NCBI RefSeq assembly: GCF_030719295.1
Contig: NZ_CP120997.1
Span: 1,736,001 to 1,800,000 of the forward strand
Reading direction: 5' to 3'
Length of the DNA: 64,000 bases
Source: Streptomyces sp. Mut1
Lineage (GTDB): Bacteria; Actinomycetota; Actinomycetes; Streptomycetales; Streptomycetaceae
Under the pieces are notes generated by a model that saw only the letters and a program-made list of their open reading frames with translations, did not search any database and had not been told where the DNA came from. The translations under genes and the position numbers were made by a program. This document shows positions 28,971 to 40,286 of this stretch, piece by piece. Numbering within the stretch: the stretch's first letter is position 1; every line of letters starts with the position of its first letter.

Positions 28971-30095
28971 ATGGAGAACGTTCTGCGGCCGCTGATCGTC
29001 CTCGGCGGTTCGATCGTGATCACGCTGGCGGCGGGCTGGCTGCTCGACCTGCTGCTCAGACGTGCCGACGCCCGGCACCACGAGACCCCGCTGTGGGGCC
29101 TGCTGCGGCGCTGCCGGATACCGTTCCAGCTGGTCATGTGCGCGGCCCTGCTGCGCGGCACGTACGCCCACACCGGGCTCGGCGCGGTCCGGGACCACCG
29201 GGTGGGCATCGGCCGGCTGCTGACGCTGGTGCTGATCGGCGCTTCGGCCTGGCTGGTGGTGCGGATCGCCGTCGCGGTGGTGGACTCGGTGTACGCGCGC
29301 TACGCGGCGGCCCACAACCGGGACCCGGCCCGGGTGCGCCGGGTGCGTACGCAGGTGACGCTGATCCAGCGCGTGGTCGTCGCGGTGGTGGCGACCGTCG
29401 CGGTGGCCGCGATGCTGCTGACGTTCCCCGCGATGCAGACGGTCGGCACCTCGATGCTGGCCTCGGCCGGTCTCCTCGGCATCGTCGCCGGTGTCGCCGC
29501 CCAGTCCACGCTCGGCAATCTCTTCGCCGGACTCCAGATCGCCTTCGGCGACATGGTGCGGATCGGGGACACCGTGGTGGTGGACGAGGAGTGGGGCACC
29601 ATCGAGGAGATCACGCTGACCTTCCTCGCCGTGCGGACGTGGGACGAGCGGCGGATCACCATGCCGGTCTCCTACTTCACGGGCAAGCCCTTCGAGAACT
29701 GGTCGCGCGGCGGTGTGCAGATGACCGGCGCGGTCTTCTTCCATCTCGACCACTCGGCGCCCATCGAGGCGATGCGCGACCAGTTGCGGGACATCCTCGG
29801 CGAATGCGCCGCCTGGGACGGCCGGGACTGGTCGCTCGCGGTCACGGACACCACGCCCACCACGATCCAGGTGCGCGCGGTCGTCACGGCGAAGGACTCG
29901 GGCGACCTCTGGACGGCGCGCTGCGCGGTCCGCGAGCAGATGATCGGCTGGCTGCGCGACCACCACCCGTACGCGCTGCCGCGGGTCGCGACGTCCCCCG
30001 CGGCGCTCCCGCCCGAGATCCCGCGGCCCTCCGCGAACGGCCGGGCGGAGAGCCCGGCGGGCTGGGGCAGGGCCCCGCGCACGGGACGCGGCTGA
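28971..30095 (+). CDS. MscS-family mechanosensitive ion channel
   Basis: A 374-residue membrane protein. Four N-terminal helices (LIVLGGSIVITLAAGWLLDL; IPFQLVMCAALLRGTYA; LLTLVLIGASAWLVVRIAV; VVVAVVATVAVAAMLLT) precede the pore helix and MscS beta domain. The signature AAQSTLGNLFAGLQIAFGD, VRIGDTVVVDEEWGTIEEI and RRITMPVSYFTGKPFENW are clear. The cytoplasmic alpha/beta domain follows, and a Pro/Arg/Gly-rich tail ends the protein. It should release solutes on hypo-osmotic shock. ATG 28971 is chosen because GGAG lies about nine bases upstream; ATG 28956 is also in frame. It converges with nhaP, 24 bp away. Confidence 0.94.
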   Translation: MENVLRPLIVLGGSIVITLAAGWLLDLLLRRADARHHETPLWGLLRRCRIPFQLVMCAALLRGTYAHTGLGAVRDHRVGIGRLLTLVLIGASAWLVVRIAVAVVDSVYARYAAAHNRDPARVRRVRTQVTLIQRVVVAVVATVAVAAMLLTFPAMQTVGTSMLASAGLLGIVAGVAAQSTLGNLFAGLQIAFGDMVRIGDTVVVDEEWGTIEEITLTFLAVRTWDERRITMPVSYFTGKPFENWSRGGVQMTGAVFFHLDHSAPIEAMRDQLRDILGECAAWDGRDWSLAVTDTTPTTIQVRAVVTAKDSGDLWTARCAVREQMIGWLRDHHPYALPRVATSPAALPPEIPRPSANGRAESPAGWGRAPRTGRG

Positions 30096-30119
30096 CGGGC
30101 CCGCCCCGGGCGGCCGGGG

Positions 30120-31706
30120 TCAGCGCAGGCTGCGTACGTCCAGCTGCCGCAGGACCCGGTCCACGACCTCGGGGTCGGCGCCGGGCTCGCTGCGGGCGGA
30201 GAGCACGGCGTGGCGGGCGGCCGACATCATCTCGCGCTGGACGCGGCTGACCGCCTGGAAGCGCTCGGCGCGCTTCGCGTAGGCGTCGCGCCGCTCGTCG
30301 TCGACCATCTCGGGGCTGATCCTCGCCCCCACGTCGTAGGCGAGCCGGTGCAGCCGCTCGGTGACCTCCTCCGGGAAGTCCTCGGTCTCCTCGATCTCCT
30401 TGAGCCGCTGCCTGGCCGCCTTGGCCGCCCGTACGGCGAGGTCCTTCTCCAGGGCCGCCTCGGCGTCCGTGTCCGCGCGCACGCCCAGCCGGCGCACCAG
30501 CCACGGCAGCGTCAGGCCCTGGAAGACCAGGGTCACCATGATCACGGCGAAGGCGATGAAGACGATCTCGTCGCGGCCGGGGAAGGGCCGGCCGTCGTCC
30601 GTCTCCAGCGGGATCGCGAGCGCCAGGGCGACGGAGGCCACCCCGCGCATCCCGGCCCACCACATGATCACCGTCTCGCGCCAGCTGGTGGGGATCTCCT
30701 CGCTGACGTCCCGCCGGGTGTGCAGCCGTTTGGCCAGCCAGGTCGCCGGCAGCAGATACAGCAGCCGTACGCCGACGACGACCGCGACGACCGCGAGCGC
30801 CCAGCCGGCCATCTCCAGCTCGCGCCCGTCGGCCGTGCCGAACACGTTGTGCAGTTCGAGCCCGATCAGCCCGAAGGCGACACCGGTGACGAGGGTGTCG
30901 ACGATTTCCCAGAAGGTGCGTCCGGTGAGCCGGCCCAGCACGTCGTCGGCGTCCGCGGTGTGCTCGGCGAGGAAGAGCGCGGTGGTCAGGACGGCGAGCA
31001 CGCCGGAGCCCATCAGCTCCTCGGCGAGCACGTAGCTGATGAACGGCACCAGCAGGGTCAGGCCGACCTGGAGGGTGGCGTCACCGAGCAGCCCCATGAG
31101 CTTGATGGTGATCCAGCCGAGCGCGACACCGACCGCGACGGCGACGACGGCGGACAGGACCAGCAGGCCGAACGCCTCGGGCAGCGAGAAGGTCCCGCTG
31201 ACCGCCGCCGCGATGGCCACGTGGTACAGCACGATCGCGGTGACGTCGTTGAACAGTCCCTCGCCCTCCAGGATGGAGACGAGCCTGCGGGGCAGCCCGA
31301 CCGAGCCCGCGACGGCGGTGGCGGCGACCGGGTCGGGGGGTGCGACGAGCGCGCCGAGCGCGACGGCGGCGGCGATGGGCAGTCCGGGGACGATCGCGTT
31401 GGCCACCGCGGCGACGGCCGCCGTCGTCAGGAAGACCAGCGCGACGGCCAGCAGGAAGATGGGCCGCTTGTTGGCGGCGAACTGCCGCCAGGAGGTGCGC
31501 TGGACGGAGGCGTAGAGCAGCGGGGGCAGCAGCGCGGGGAGGATGATCTCCGGCGGAATGTCCACCTTGGGCACGAAGCTGGCGAAGGCCATCAGGACGC
31601 CCAGGAGCGTCATCAGCACGGGCGCGGGCAGCTTGAGACGGTCCCCGAGCGGAACCGTGACCACTGCTCCGAGCAACAGCAGGAACAGCAGGGTCATCTG
31701 GTCCAC
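30120..31706 (-). CDS. Na+/H+ antiporter (CPA1, NhaP-like)
   Basis: A 528-residue monovalent cation/proton antiporter with about 12 helices in the first ~420 residues, then a charged cytoplasmic tail (DLAVRAAKAARQRLKEIEET onwards). Motifs include LGALVAPPDPVAATAVAG, EGEGLFNDVTAIVLY with the conserved acidic pair, and WWAGMRGVASVALALAIPL. It exchanges Na+ (or K+) for protons across the cytoplasmic membrane and supports pH and sodium homeostasis. Start is GTG 31706, with ATG 31697 as an alternative. Ion specificity is not readable. Confidence 0.94.
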   Translation of the reverse strand: MDQMTLLFLLLLGAVVTVPLGDRLKLPAPVLMTLLGVLMAFASFVPKVDIPPEIILPALLPPLLYASVQRTSWRQFAANKRPIFLLAVALVFLTTAAVAAVANAIVPGLPIAAAVALGALVAPPDPVAATAVAGSVGLPRRLVSILEGEGLFNDVTAIVLYHVAIAAAVSGTFSLPEAFGLLVLSAVVAVAVGVALGWITIKLMGLLGDATLQVGLTLLVPFISYVLAEELMGSGVLAVLTTALFLAEHTADADDVLGRLTGRTFWEIVDTLVTGVAFGLIGLELHNVFGTADGRELEMAGWALAVVAVVVGVRLLYLLPATWLAKRLHTRRDVSEEIPTSWRETVIMWWAGMRGVASVALALAIPLETDDGRPFPGRDEIVFIAFAVIMVTLVFQGLTLPWLVRRLGVRADTDAEAALEKDLAVRAAKAARQRLKEIEETEDFPEEVTERLHRLAYDVGARISPEMVDDERRDAYAKRAERFQAVSRVQREMMSAARHAVLSARSEPGADPEVVDRVLRQLDVRSLR

Positions 31707-31813
31707 GGGGTGCCTTCCGAAGCGCTCCGGCCGGGCCCGGTCTCCGCTCGGCCGATGCCCTTTACCCTGCCACGCACCCCGGCGGCCCCGGGGTCAGGGG
31801 GTGCGGCGGGGCG

Positions 31814-32290
31814 TCAGATCGTCCGGCGCATCGCCCGGTGCGGGATGCCGGCGTCGGTGAACTCGGGGCCGTACGCGACATAGCCGAGGCGCTCGTAGAA
31901 GCGGAGCGCGTGCGTCTGGGCGTGCAGGTCGACGGCGGCCAGGCCGTTGTCCCGGGCCGCGTCCTCTATGGCCCGCACCAGGGCGGCGCCGACGCCGAGC
32001 CCGCGCGCTTCCTTGCTCACCGCGAGCCGGCCGAGCGAGCCGACCGCCGGGTCCCCGCCCGTGTGGCCCGCGGCGGCCGGGCCGTGCAGCAGCCGCCCGG
32101 TACCGAGCGCGGTGCCGTCGGCCGCGACCGCGATCACGTGCACCGCGTCGGCGTCGTGGACGTCGTACTCGATCTCCTCGGGCACGTTCTGCTCACCGAC
32201 GAAGACGTCCTTGCGGAGCTGGAAGCACGCGGCGCGGTCCTGCTCGTCGGTGACGGTACGGGTGACGTACCAAGGGGGCCTGGGGGTCAT
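31814..32290 (-). CDS. GNAT-family N-acetyltransferase
   Basis: A 158-residue GNAT protein of the ElaA-like type. The acetyl-CoA-binding motif is [22 protein letters not shown], preceded by [20 protein letters not shown] and [27 protein letters not shown] is the usual C-terminal motif. The ATG at 32290 overlaps the stop of the pseudouridine synthase gene by 4 bp, so it is co-transcribed with rluD-lspA. Substrate unknown. Confidence 0.93.
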   Translation of the reverse strand: MTPRPPWYVTRTVTDEQDRAACFQLRKDVFVGEQNVPEEIEYDVHDADAVHVIAVAADGTALGTGRLLHGPAAAGHTGGDPAVGSLGRLAVSKEARGLGVGAALVRAIEDAARDNGLAAVDLHAQTHALRFYERLGYVAYGPEFTDAGIPHRAMRRTI

Positions 32291-33228
32291 TCGCTCTCCG
32301 CGGCGATACGGTCCAGCGCCTGCTGGAGGTCGTCGGGGTAGGAACTGGTGAACTCGACCCAGCGGCCGTCCGAGGGGTGCTCGAAGCCGAGCTTGACCGC
32401 GTGCAGCCACTGCCGGGTCAGCCCGAGGCGCTTGGCCATGGTCGGGTCGGCGCCGTAGGTGAGGTCACCGACGCAGGGGTGCCGGTGGGCGGACATGTGC
32501 ACCCGGATCTGGTGGGTGCGGCCGGTCTCCAGCTTGATGTCCAGGAGGCTGGCGGCCCGGTACGCCTCGATCAGGTCGTAGTGCGTCACCGATGCCTTGC
32601 CGTCCGCGACGACCGCCCACTTGTAGTCGTGGTTGGGGTGGCGGCCGATGGGCGCGTCGATGGTGCCGCTCATCGGGTCCGGGTGGCCCTGGACCAGCGC
32701 GTTGTACTTCTTCTCGACGACCCGGTCGCGGAACTGGGCCTTCAGCAGGGTGTAGGCGCGCTCCGACTTGGCGACGACCATCAGCCCGGAGGTCCCGACG
32801 TCGAGGCGGTGGACGATGCCCTGGCGCTCGGCGGCGCCCGAGGTCGAGATCCGGTAGCCGGCGGCGGCGAGGCCGCCGATGACGGTGGTGCCGGTCCAGC
32901 CGGGGCTGGGGTGCGCGGCGACGCCGACCGGCTTCGCGATCACGACGATGTCGTCGTCGTCGTGCACGATCTCCATGCCCTCGACGGGCTCGGCGACGAT
33001 CTGCACGGGTGCGGGGGCCTGCGGCATCTCCACTTCGAGCCAGGCACCGCCGTGCACCCGCTCGGACTTCCCGACCACCGAGCCGTCCACCTGCACCTTC
33101 CCGGCAGCGGCCAGATCGGCGGCCTTGGTGCGGGAGAAACCGAACATCCGGGAGATGGCGGCGTCGACGCGCTCGCCCTCCAGGCCATCGGGGACGGGCA
33201 GGGTGCGGACCTCGGGTTGCGTACTCAC
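32287..33228 (-). CDS. rluD: RluA/RluD-family 23S rRNA pseudouridine synthase
   Basis: A 313-residue protein. An N-terminal S4 domain ([31 protein letters not shown]) precedes the catalytic domain with the active-site aspartate in [38 protein letters not shown] is also typical of RluD. It isomerises specific uridines in rRNA. Start is GTG 33228; the longer frame to 33477 runs into lspA and is rejected. It sits 23 bp downstream of lspA, an arrangement common in many bacteria. Exact target sites are inferred from family. Confidence 0.95.
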   Translation of the reverse strand: MSTQPEVRTLPVPDGLEGERVDAAISRMFGFSRTKAADLAAAGKVQVDGSVVGKSERVHGGAWLEVEMPQAPAPVQIVAEPVEGMEIVHDDDDIVVIAKPVGVAAHPSPGWTGTTVIGGLAAAGYRISTSGAAERQGIVHRLDVGTSGLMVVAKSERAYTLLKAQFRDRVVEKKYNALVQGHPDPMSGTIDAPIGRHPNHDYKWAVVADGKASVTHYDLIEAYRAASLLDIKLETGRTHQIRVHMSAHRHPCVGDLTYGADPTMAKRLGLTRQWLHAVKLGFEHPSDGRWVEFTSSYPDDLQQALDRIAAESE

Positions 33229-33251
33229 CTGTCGAGTATGCCTTGCCCTTA

Positions 33252-33923
33252 CTAGTCCTTGTGCACGGTGCCGTCGGGGTCCAGGCCCTTGAAGGAGAGG
33301 AGGACGATCAGGATGCCGCCGCAGACGATCGCGGAGTCGGCGAGGTTGAAGACGGCGAAGTGGGCGGGGGCGATGAAGTCCACCACCGCGCCCTCGAACA
33401 CGCCCGGCGCGCGGAAGATGCGGTCGGTGAGGTTGCCGAGCGCCCCGCCGAGCAGCAGACCGAGCGCGACGGCCCACGGCAGGCTGTACAGCTTGCGAGC
33501 GAGCCGCGCGATCACCACGATGACGGTCGTCGCGATGATGGTGAAGATGATCGTGAAGGCCTCGCCGATCCCGAACGCGGCGCCCGCGTTGCGGATGGCG
33601 TCGAGCTTGAGCCAGTCGCCGAGCAGCTCGATCGGCTCCTGGTGCTCCAGCTTCGCCACGACGAGCATCTTGCTGCCGAGGTCGAACAGGTAGGCGACGA
33701 CGGCGACGCAGAAGAGCAGGATGATCCGGCGCCGGCGAGTGGCCGGCGACCGGTCGACCGCCGCTTCCGCATCGGCCTCGGCGTCGGCCGCTGTCGCGGC
33801 GGTGTCCTGCCCGTCCGGCGTGACGGCGTCCGGGGAAGCGGCCGCGCCGTCCGGCCCGGTCTCTCCGCTTCCCTCAGCCCCGGTGATGTCCGGCGTACCG
33901 ATGATGCGCTCCGCCTCTGCCAC
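33252..33923 (-). CDS. lspA: Lipoprotein signal peptidase (signal peptidase II)
   Basis: A 223-residue membrane aspartyl protease that cleaves signal peptides of prolipoproteins. Conserved elements are [51 protein letters not shown] and [13 protein letters not shown]; the last two hold the catalytic aspartates. Four transmembrane helices are visible. Unlike typical ~165-residue LspA, it has a ~65-residue Asp/Glu/Ala-rich hydrophilic N-terminal extension before the first helix. Start is GTG 33923. An internal start nearer the first helix would give a normal-length enzyme, but the only strong signal is the longer frame. Confidence 0.95.
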   Translation of the reverse strand: MAEAERIIGTPDITGAEGSGETGPDGAAASPDAVTPDGQDTAATAADAEADAEAAVDRSPATRRRRIILLFCVAVVAYLFDLGSKMLVVAKLEHQEPIELLGDWLKLDAIRNAGAAFGIGEAFTIIFTIIATTVIVVIARLARKLYSLPWAVALGLLLGGALGNLTDRIFRAPGVFEGAVVDFIAPAHFAVFNLADSAIVCGGILIVLLSFKGLDPDGTVHKD

Positions 33924-33980
33924 GTGAGTCCCTCAAGCTAGTTCCCGACAGAGAACGAGGGTACGGCACACCAGTGCGGA

Positions 33981-34700
33981 TCAGCCTCGTCGCTCCTGCT
34001 TCTGTTTGTCCTCGACGCAGAGGGTGGCCCGGGGGAACGCCTGCATCCGCGCCTTGCCGATCGGGTTGCCGCAGACCTCGCAGAGCCCGTACGTACCGGC
34101 CTCCAGCCGGGCCAGCGCCCGCTCGGTCTGGTCCAGCATCTCCTGGGCGTTGGCGGCGAGCTGCATCTCGTGCTCGCGGGTGATGTTCTTGGTGCCGGTG
34201 TCGGCCTCGTCGTCGCCCGCCCCGTCGCCGGAGTCCCGCATCAGCCCGGCCAGCGCCAGACCTGAGGCCTCCAGCTCGTCGCGCAGCCGGGTGCTCTCGC
34301 TGGTCAGCTCGGTGCGCGCGGCCGCGACCTCTTCCGGCGTCCAGGGGTCCTCGCCCGGCCGTACGGCCAGCTCCCCCGGTGCCGCGGCGACCCGGGCAGG
34401 CGGCACGGGTGCCGTGCTCGCGCCTGCGGTTCGGGTGCCGGCCGCGCTCTTCTTGGCTACCACCGTGTGGGCTCCCGTCTGCTCGGCGGCCTGCGCCGCC
34501 CCCGTGGTCTTCGACCCCTCCCCTGCCGGAGTCCCGGCCGGGGTCTTCTTGGCTGCGGCTTTCCCGGCGGACTTGCCGGCGGACTTGCCCGCGGACTTCC
34601 CGGCGGACTTCTTCGCGGGCGCCTTCTTCGCCGCGGCCTTCCTGGCGGGCGCCTTGTCGGCCGCCGCCGTCTTCCGTGCGGCTGCCTTCTTCTCCACCAT
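33981..34700 (-). CDS. DksA/TraR-like zinc-finger protein with lysine-rich N-terminus
   Basis: A 239-residue protein. Residues 1-55 are a Lys/Ala/Gly/Ser-rich tail with four SAGK repeats, resembling histone H1-like tails, followed by a Pro/Ala linker. The C-terminal ~120 residues are DksA/TraR-like: a coiled-coil helix pair (AARTELTSESTRLRDELEAS, MQLAANAQEMLDQTERALAR) and a zinc-finger motif. That motif is C207-x2-C210-x17-C228-x2-D231, so the fourth cysteine is replaced by aspartate. DksA relatives bind the RNA polymerase secondary channel; whether this one does is unknown. Start is ATG 34700 with GAAGGGG upstream. It precedes lspA on the same strand. Confidence 0.88.
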   Translation of the reverse strand: MVEKKAAARKTAAADKAPARKAAAKKAPAKKSAGKSAGKSAGKSAGKAAAKKTPAGTPAGEGSKTTGAAQAAEQTGAHTVVAKKSAAGTRTAGASTAPVPPARVAAAPGELAVRPGEDPWTPEEVAAARTELTSESTRLRDELEASGLALAGLMRDSGDGAGDDEADTGTKNITREHEMQLAANAQEMLDQTERALARLEAGTYGLCEVCGNPIGKARMQAFPRATLCVEDKQKQERRG

Positions 34701-34970
34701 GGCCGCGGCCCCTTCACGCAGTGTGATCTTGCTCGCGAGTCGTGCTGGGACGATAAGTCGACCCCAGCCCCGCGGCAACGGGGCACGCCGCCGCATCGCC
34801 CCTCCCCGTGTCCGGATCACCGCGCGCCTGCATCCGTTGTGCCCAGCTCCCCGCCGGGTATTCCGGCTTTCCGCCGGGCGCCGCGACCGGGTACGTCCCG
34901 TCTGGCCATTCGGGTCACGCGCGGGCCGCTCGGTAAACGGGTCGGCCGCCGCCCCCGGGGCCCGTACACT
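34701..34970. other. Divergent intergenic region between the dksA-like gene and the ileS leader
   Basis: About 270 bp without a gene. It should hold the promoters of the dksA-like gene (leftward) and the ileS leader (rightward). TACACT at 34965-34970 is a plausible -10 for the leader; no convincing -35 hexamer is seen at the right spacing. Nothing else is recognisable. Confidence 0.5.
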
Positions 34971-35265
34971 GGGGCCAGCGAGAGGCGTGGATGGGACGAG
35001 TAGCGTCGTACGCAGCCAGGAGCGACCCGGGGACGGTGGAAGCCCGGGGGCGAGCGCGTCGTGAAGATCACCCGGAGCCGTCGGAAGAAAGCCCGGGACA
35101 GGTGGGTCCGCCCACGGTCCCCGGAGCCAGTAGAACCGGCATCGCACCCCAATGAGGGGGCCCGGGGCGCACGCCCGGGGCCAAGGAGGGTGGTACCGCG
35201 GGGACCGGCGTCGGTTCTCGTCCCTCCGACGGAAGTGGAAGACGTCCGCCGGAGGAAGCCCGCAC
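34971..35265 (+). promoter_or_regulatory. T-box riboswitch leader of ileS (isoleucine-specific)
   Basis: The canonical T-box sequence AGGGTGGTACCGCG is present at 35187-35200. It is flanked by GGAGG and TCCCTCC arms that form the antiterminator-like (antisequestrator) helix. Upstream, in the Stem I region, the sequence GAAGATCACC presents an ATC isoleucine codon at 35067-35069 as the likely specifier. Uncharged tRNA-Ile should bind both sites. There is no T-rich terminator before the ATG, and the Shine-Dalgarno GGAGGAA (about 35251-35257) could be paired with upstream CTCCG. Control is therefore probably at translation initiation, as described for actinobacterial ileS T-boxes. The 5' end is approximate. 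Confidence 0.92.
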
Positions 35266-38442
<3,177 letters not shown>

Positions 38443-38455
38443 CCGTAACCCGAGG

Positions 38456-38490
38456 GGGCCCGGCCGGAGAACGCTCCGGCCGGGCCCTTT
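38456..38490 (+). terminator. Intrinsic terminator of ileS
   Basis: A perfect 14-bp GC stem (38456-38469 with 38474-38487), loop AACG, followed by TTT, begins 14 bp after the ileS stop. Confidence 0.88.
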
Positions 38491-38492
38491 GC

Positions 38493-38640
38493 TGTTCCCC
38501 TACCCGCCCCTTCCCGAACCGGGGCCCCCGGGCCCCCGCTCCTCAATCGCCGGAGGGGCTGAAGAACCAGCCTCGCCGGCGTTTGAGGCGCGGGGTCTGG
38601 GGCGGAGCCCCAGTTTCGGGAAGGGGCGGGTAGGGGAACA
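38493..38640. repeat. 148-bp element bounded by a perfect 26-bp inverted repeat (dispersed repeat, copy 2)
   Basis: The left arm 38493-38518 and right arm 38615-38640 are exact reverse complements over 26 bp, separated by 96 bp. Inside are a second, slightly imperfect inverted repeat (CCTCAATCGCCGG / CCGGCGTTTGAGG) and a hairpin CTGGGGC-GGA-GCCCCAG. The right half matches the intergenic repeat at 16923-16975. It sits between the ileS and divIVA terminators. It encodes nothing and has no transposase; a MITE-like or REP-like element is the best description. Confidence 0.75.
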
Positions 38641-38664
38641 AGCCCCGCGCAGCGGCCACGCAAA

Positions 38665-38701
38665 AGGGCCGGGCCCCGGGGAAACCCCGGGGCCCGGCCC
38701 T
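38665..38701 (-). terminator. Intrinsic terminator of divIVA
   Basis: A perfect 17-bp stem (38665-38681 with 38685-38701) and a 3-base loop. On the minus strand it is followed by TTT(T), placed 40 bp after the divIVA stop codon. It marks the end of the dcw transcription unit. Confidence 0.88.
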
Positions 38702-38741
38702 CAGCCTGCCGACGGCTACGCGCTCGACGAGCGCGCCCCGC

Positions 38742-39881
38742 TCAGTTGTCGTCCTCGTCGATCAGAAAGCCCCGCATCGGCGACGGCGCCTGCTGCTGCA
38801 TCGGCTGCGGCGCCTGCGGCCGCACCGGCGCCATCGGCTGCGTCATCGCCGGGGACATCTGCTGCTGGCCACCGTAGGACGGGCCACCGCCCATGGACGG
38901 GTTGCCGCCCATCGGCTGGCTGCCGTGGCCGCCGTGGTTGCCGCCCATCGTGTGTCCCATGGCACCGGCACCGGCCGGAGCCAGCGAGGGCGACGGCGGC
39001 AGCGAAGCGGCCGCCGGGGTCCGCGGCGGGGCCAGCGAGTCGTCGGCCTGGGTCTCCAGCTGACGCAGCTGGCTCTCCAGGTAGGACTTCAGACGGGTCC
39101 GGTACTCGCGCTCGAAGCCCCGCAGGTCCTCGACCTTGCGCTCCAGCGTCGCGCGGGCCGACTCCAGCGAGCCCATCGCCACGCGGTGCTTCTCCTGCGC
39201 GTCCCGCTCCAGCGCGTCCGCCTTGGCGCGGGCGTCCCGCTCCAGGCCCTCGGCGCGGCTGCGGGCCTCGCCGACGATCTTGTTGGCCTCGGAACGGGCC
39301 TCCGCGATCGCCTGGTCGGCGGTCTGCTGGGCGAGGGACAGGACACGGGCGGCGCTGTCGCCACCAGGGCCCTGCTGCTGCTGCATCTGCGGCGGCTGCT
39401 GCTGCTGCATCTGCTGCTGCTGAGGGTTGTGACCTCCCATGGGGCCGCCCATCGGTCCGCCCATGGGACCACCCTGCATCGGGCCGGGGCCGTGGGGGCC
39501 CTGCGGACCGGGGCCGTGCGGACCCTGGGGGCCGTGGCCGCTGGGACCGGCCGGCAGCTGCGGAGCACCACCGGGCAGCTGGGGGGGACCCATCTGCGGG
39601 GGCTGCTGCTGAACCGGCGGGCCCGATATGGCGGCGGGCACCGGGGCCCCCGGCCGGTCCTGCTGCTCGGGCGGCTTGCGCATGCCCTGCTGCTGGTTCT
39701 GCGCGGCGGCACGCGTGGCGGCGGCCAGCTTCGCGCGCAGGTCCTCGTTCTCACGGAGCAGGCGGGTCAGCTCCGACTCGACCTCGTCGAGGAAGGCATC
39801 GACCTCGTCCTCGTCGTAGCCCTCTCGGAGGCGGACCGTCGTGAACTGCTTGTTCCGCACGTCCTCGGGAGTCAGCGGCAT
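38742..39881 (-). CDS. divIVA: Polar growth scaffold DivIVA
   Basis: A 379-residue DivIVA/Wag31 protein. The N-terminal membrane-binding DivIVA domain (MPLTPEDVRNKQFTTVRLRE, DEVDAFLDEVESELTRLL) is followed by a long Gln/Pro/Gly/Met-rich linker (residues about 75-175, with QGPHGPGP and GGPMGG repeats). A coiled coil (about 176-290, ARVLSLAQQTADQAIAEARS onwards) and a Met/Gly/Gln-rich tail follow. In Streptomyces it marks hyphal tips and branch points and organises tip growth; it is essential. It is the last gene of the dcw region, followed by a strong terminator. The linker repeats are likely to vary in length between strains. Confidence 0.97.
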   Translation of the reverse strand: MPLTPEDVRNKQFTTVRLREGYDEDEVDAFLDEVESELTRLLRENEDLRAKLAAATRAAAQNQQQGMRKPPEQQDRPGAPVPAAISGPPVQQQPPQMGPPQLPGGAPQLPAGPSGHGPQGPHGPGPQGPHGPGPMQGGPMGGPMGGPMGGHNPQQQQMQQQQPPQMQQQQGPGGDSAARVLSLAQQTADQAIAEARSEANKIVGEARSRAEGLERDARAKADALERDAQEKHRVAMGSLESARATLERKVEDLRGFEREYRTRLKSYLESQLRQLETQADDSLAPPRTPAAASLPPSPSLAPAGAGAMGHTMGGNHGGHGSQPMGGNPSMGGGPSYGGQQQMSPAMTQPMAPVRPQAPQPMQQQAPSPMRGFLIDEDDN

Positions 39882-39930
39882 CTCTTCTTCACCTCTACGT
39901 AGTCGTCGGCAGTCGGCAAGACCGTATCGC

Positions 39931-40215
39931 TCACAGCCTGGTCACGATGCTGATCAGGATGGAAACGATGATCATCAGAACGAAGAAGGACAGGTCGAGT
40001 GCCACGCCCCCGAGACGCAGCGGCGGGATGAACCGCCGCAGGAGCTTGAGCGGTGGATCGGTGACCGTGTAAGTGGTCTCCAGGACCACCACCATCGGCT
40101 TGCCCGGCTGCCATGAACGTGCGAACTGGAAGACGTAGTCCATGACGAGCCGGAAGATCAGCACGATGAGGAAACACATCAACGCGATGTAGACAACACT
40201 TTGTGCGACGCCCAT
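39931..40215 (-). CDS. yggT: YggT-family membrane protein
   Basis: A 94-residue protein with two hydrophobic helices (AQSVVYIALMCFLIVLIFRL and LDLSFFVLMIIVSILISIV) around a central loop with VTDPPLKLLRRFIPPLRLGG, the hallmark of the YggT family. The position between sepF and divIVA is conserved in Gram-positive bacteria. The function is unclear; roles in division or osmotic tolerance have been proposed for relatives. ATG start with AGAGGGAAG upstream. Confidence 0.93.
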   Translation of the reverse strand: MGVAQSVVYIALMCFLIVLIFRLVMDYVFQFARSWQPGKPMVVVLETTYTVTDPPLKLLRRFIPPLRLGGVALDLSFFVLMIIVSILISIVTRL

Positions 40216-40286
40216 CCTCGCGCTTCCCTCTCCCCTGGCTCTCGTAGCTCCGGCCTCGCGGCCGGGTTGTTCCCGGTGTCGTGTTC

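Noticed and set aside
34560..34615. 12-15-bp repeats in the DksA-like gene considered as a regulatory array
   Set aside because: They are coding repeats for SAGK in the lysine-rich tail.
39360..39540. CAG/CTG-rich and GGCCCC-rich repeats in divIVA considered as a CRISPR-like or satellite array
   Set aside because: No spacers; the repeats encode the Gln/Pro/Gly/Met linker of DivIVA.
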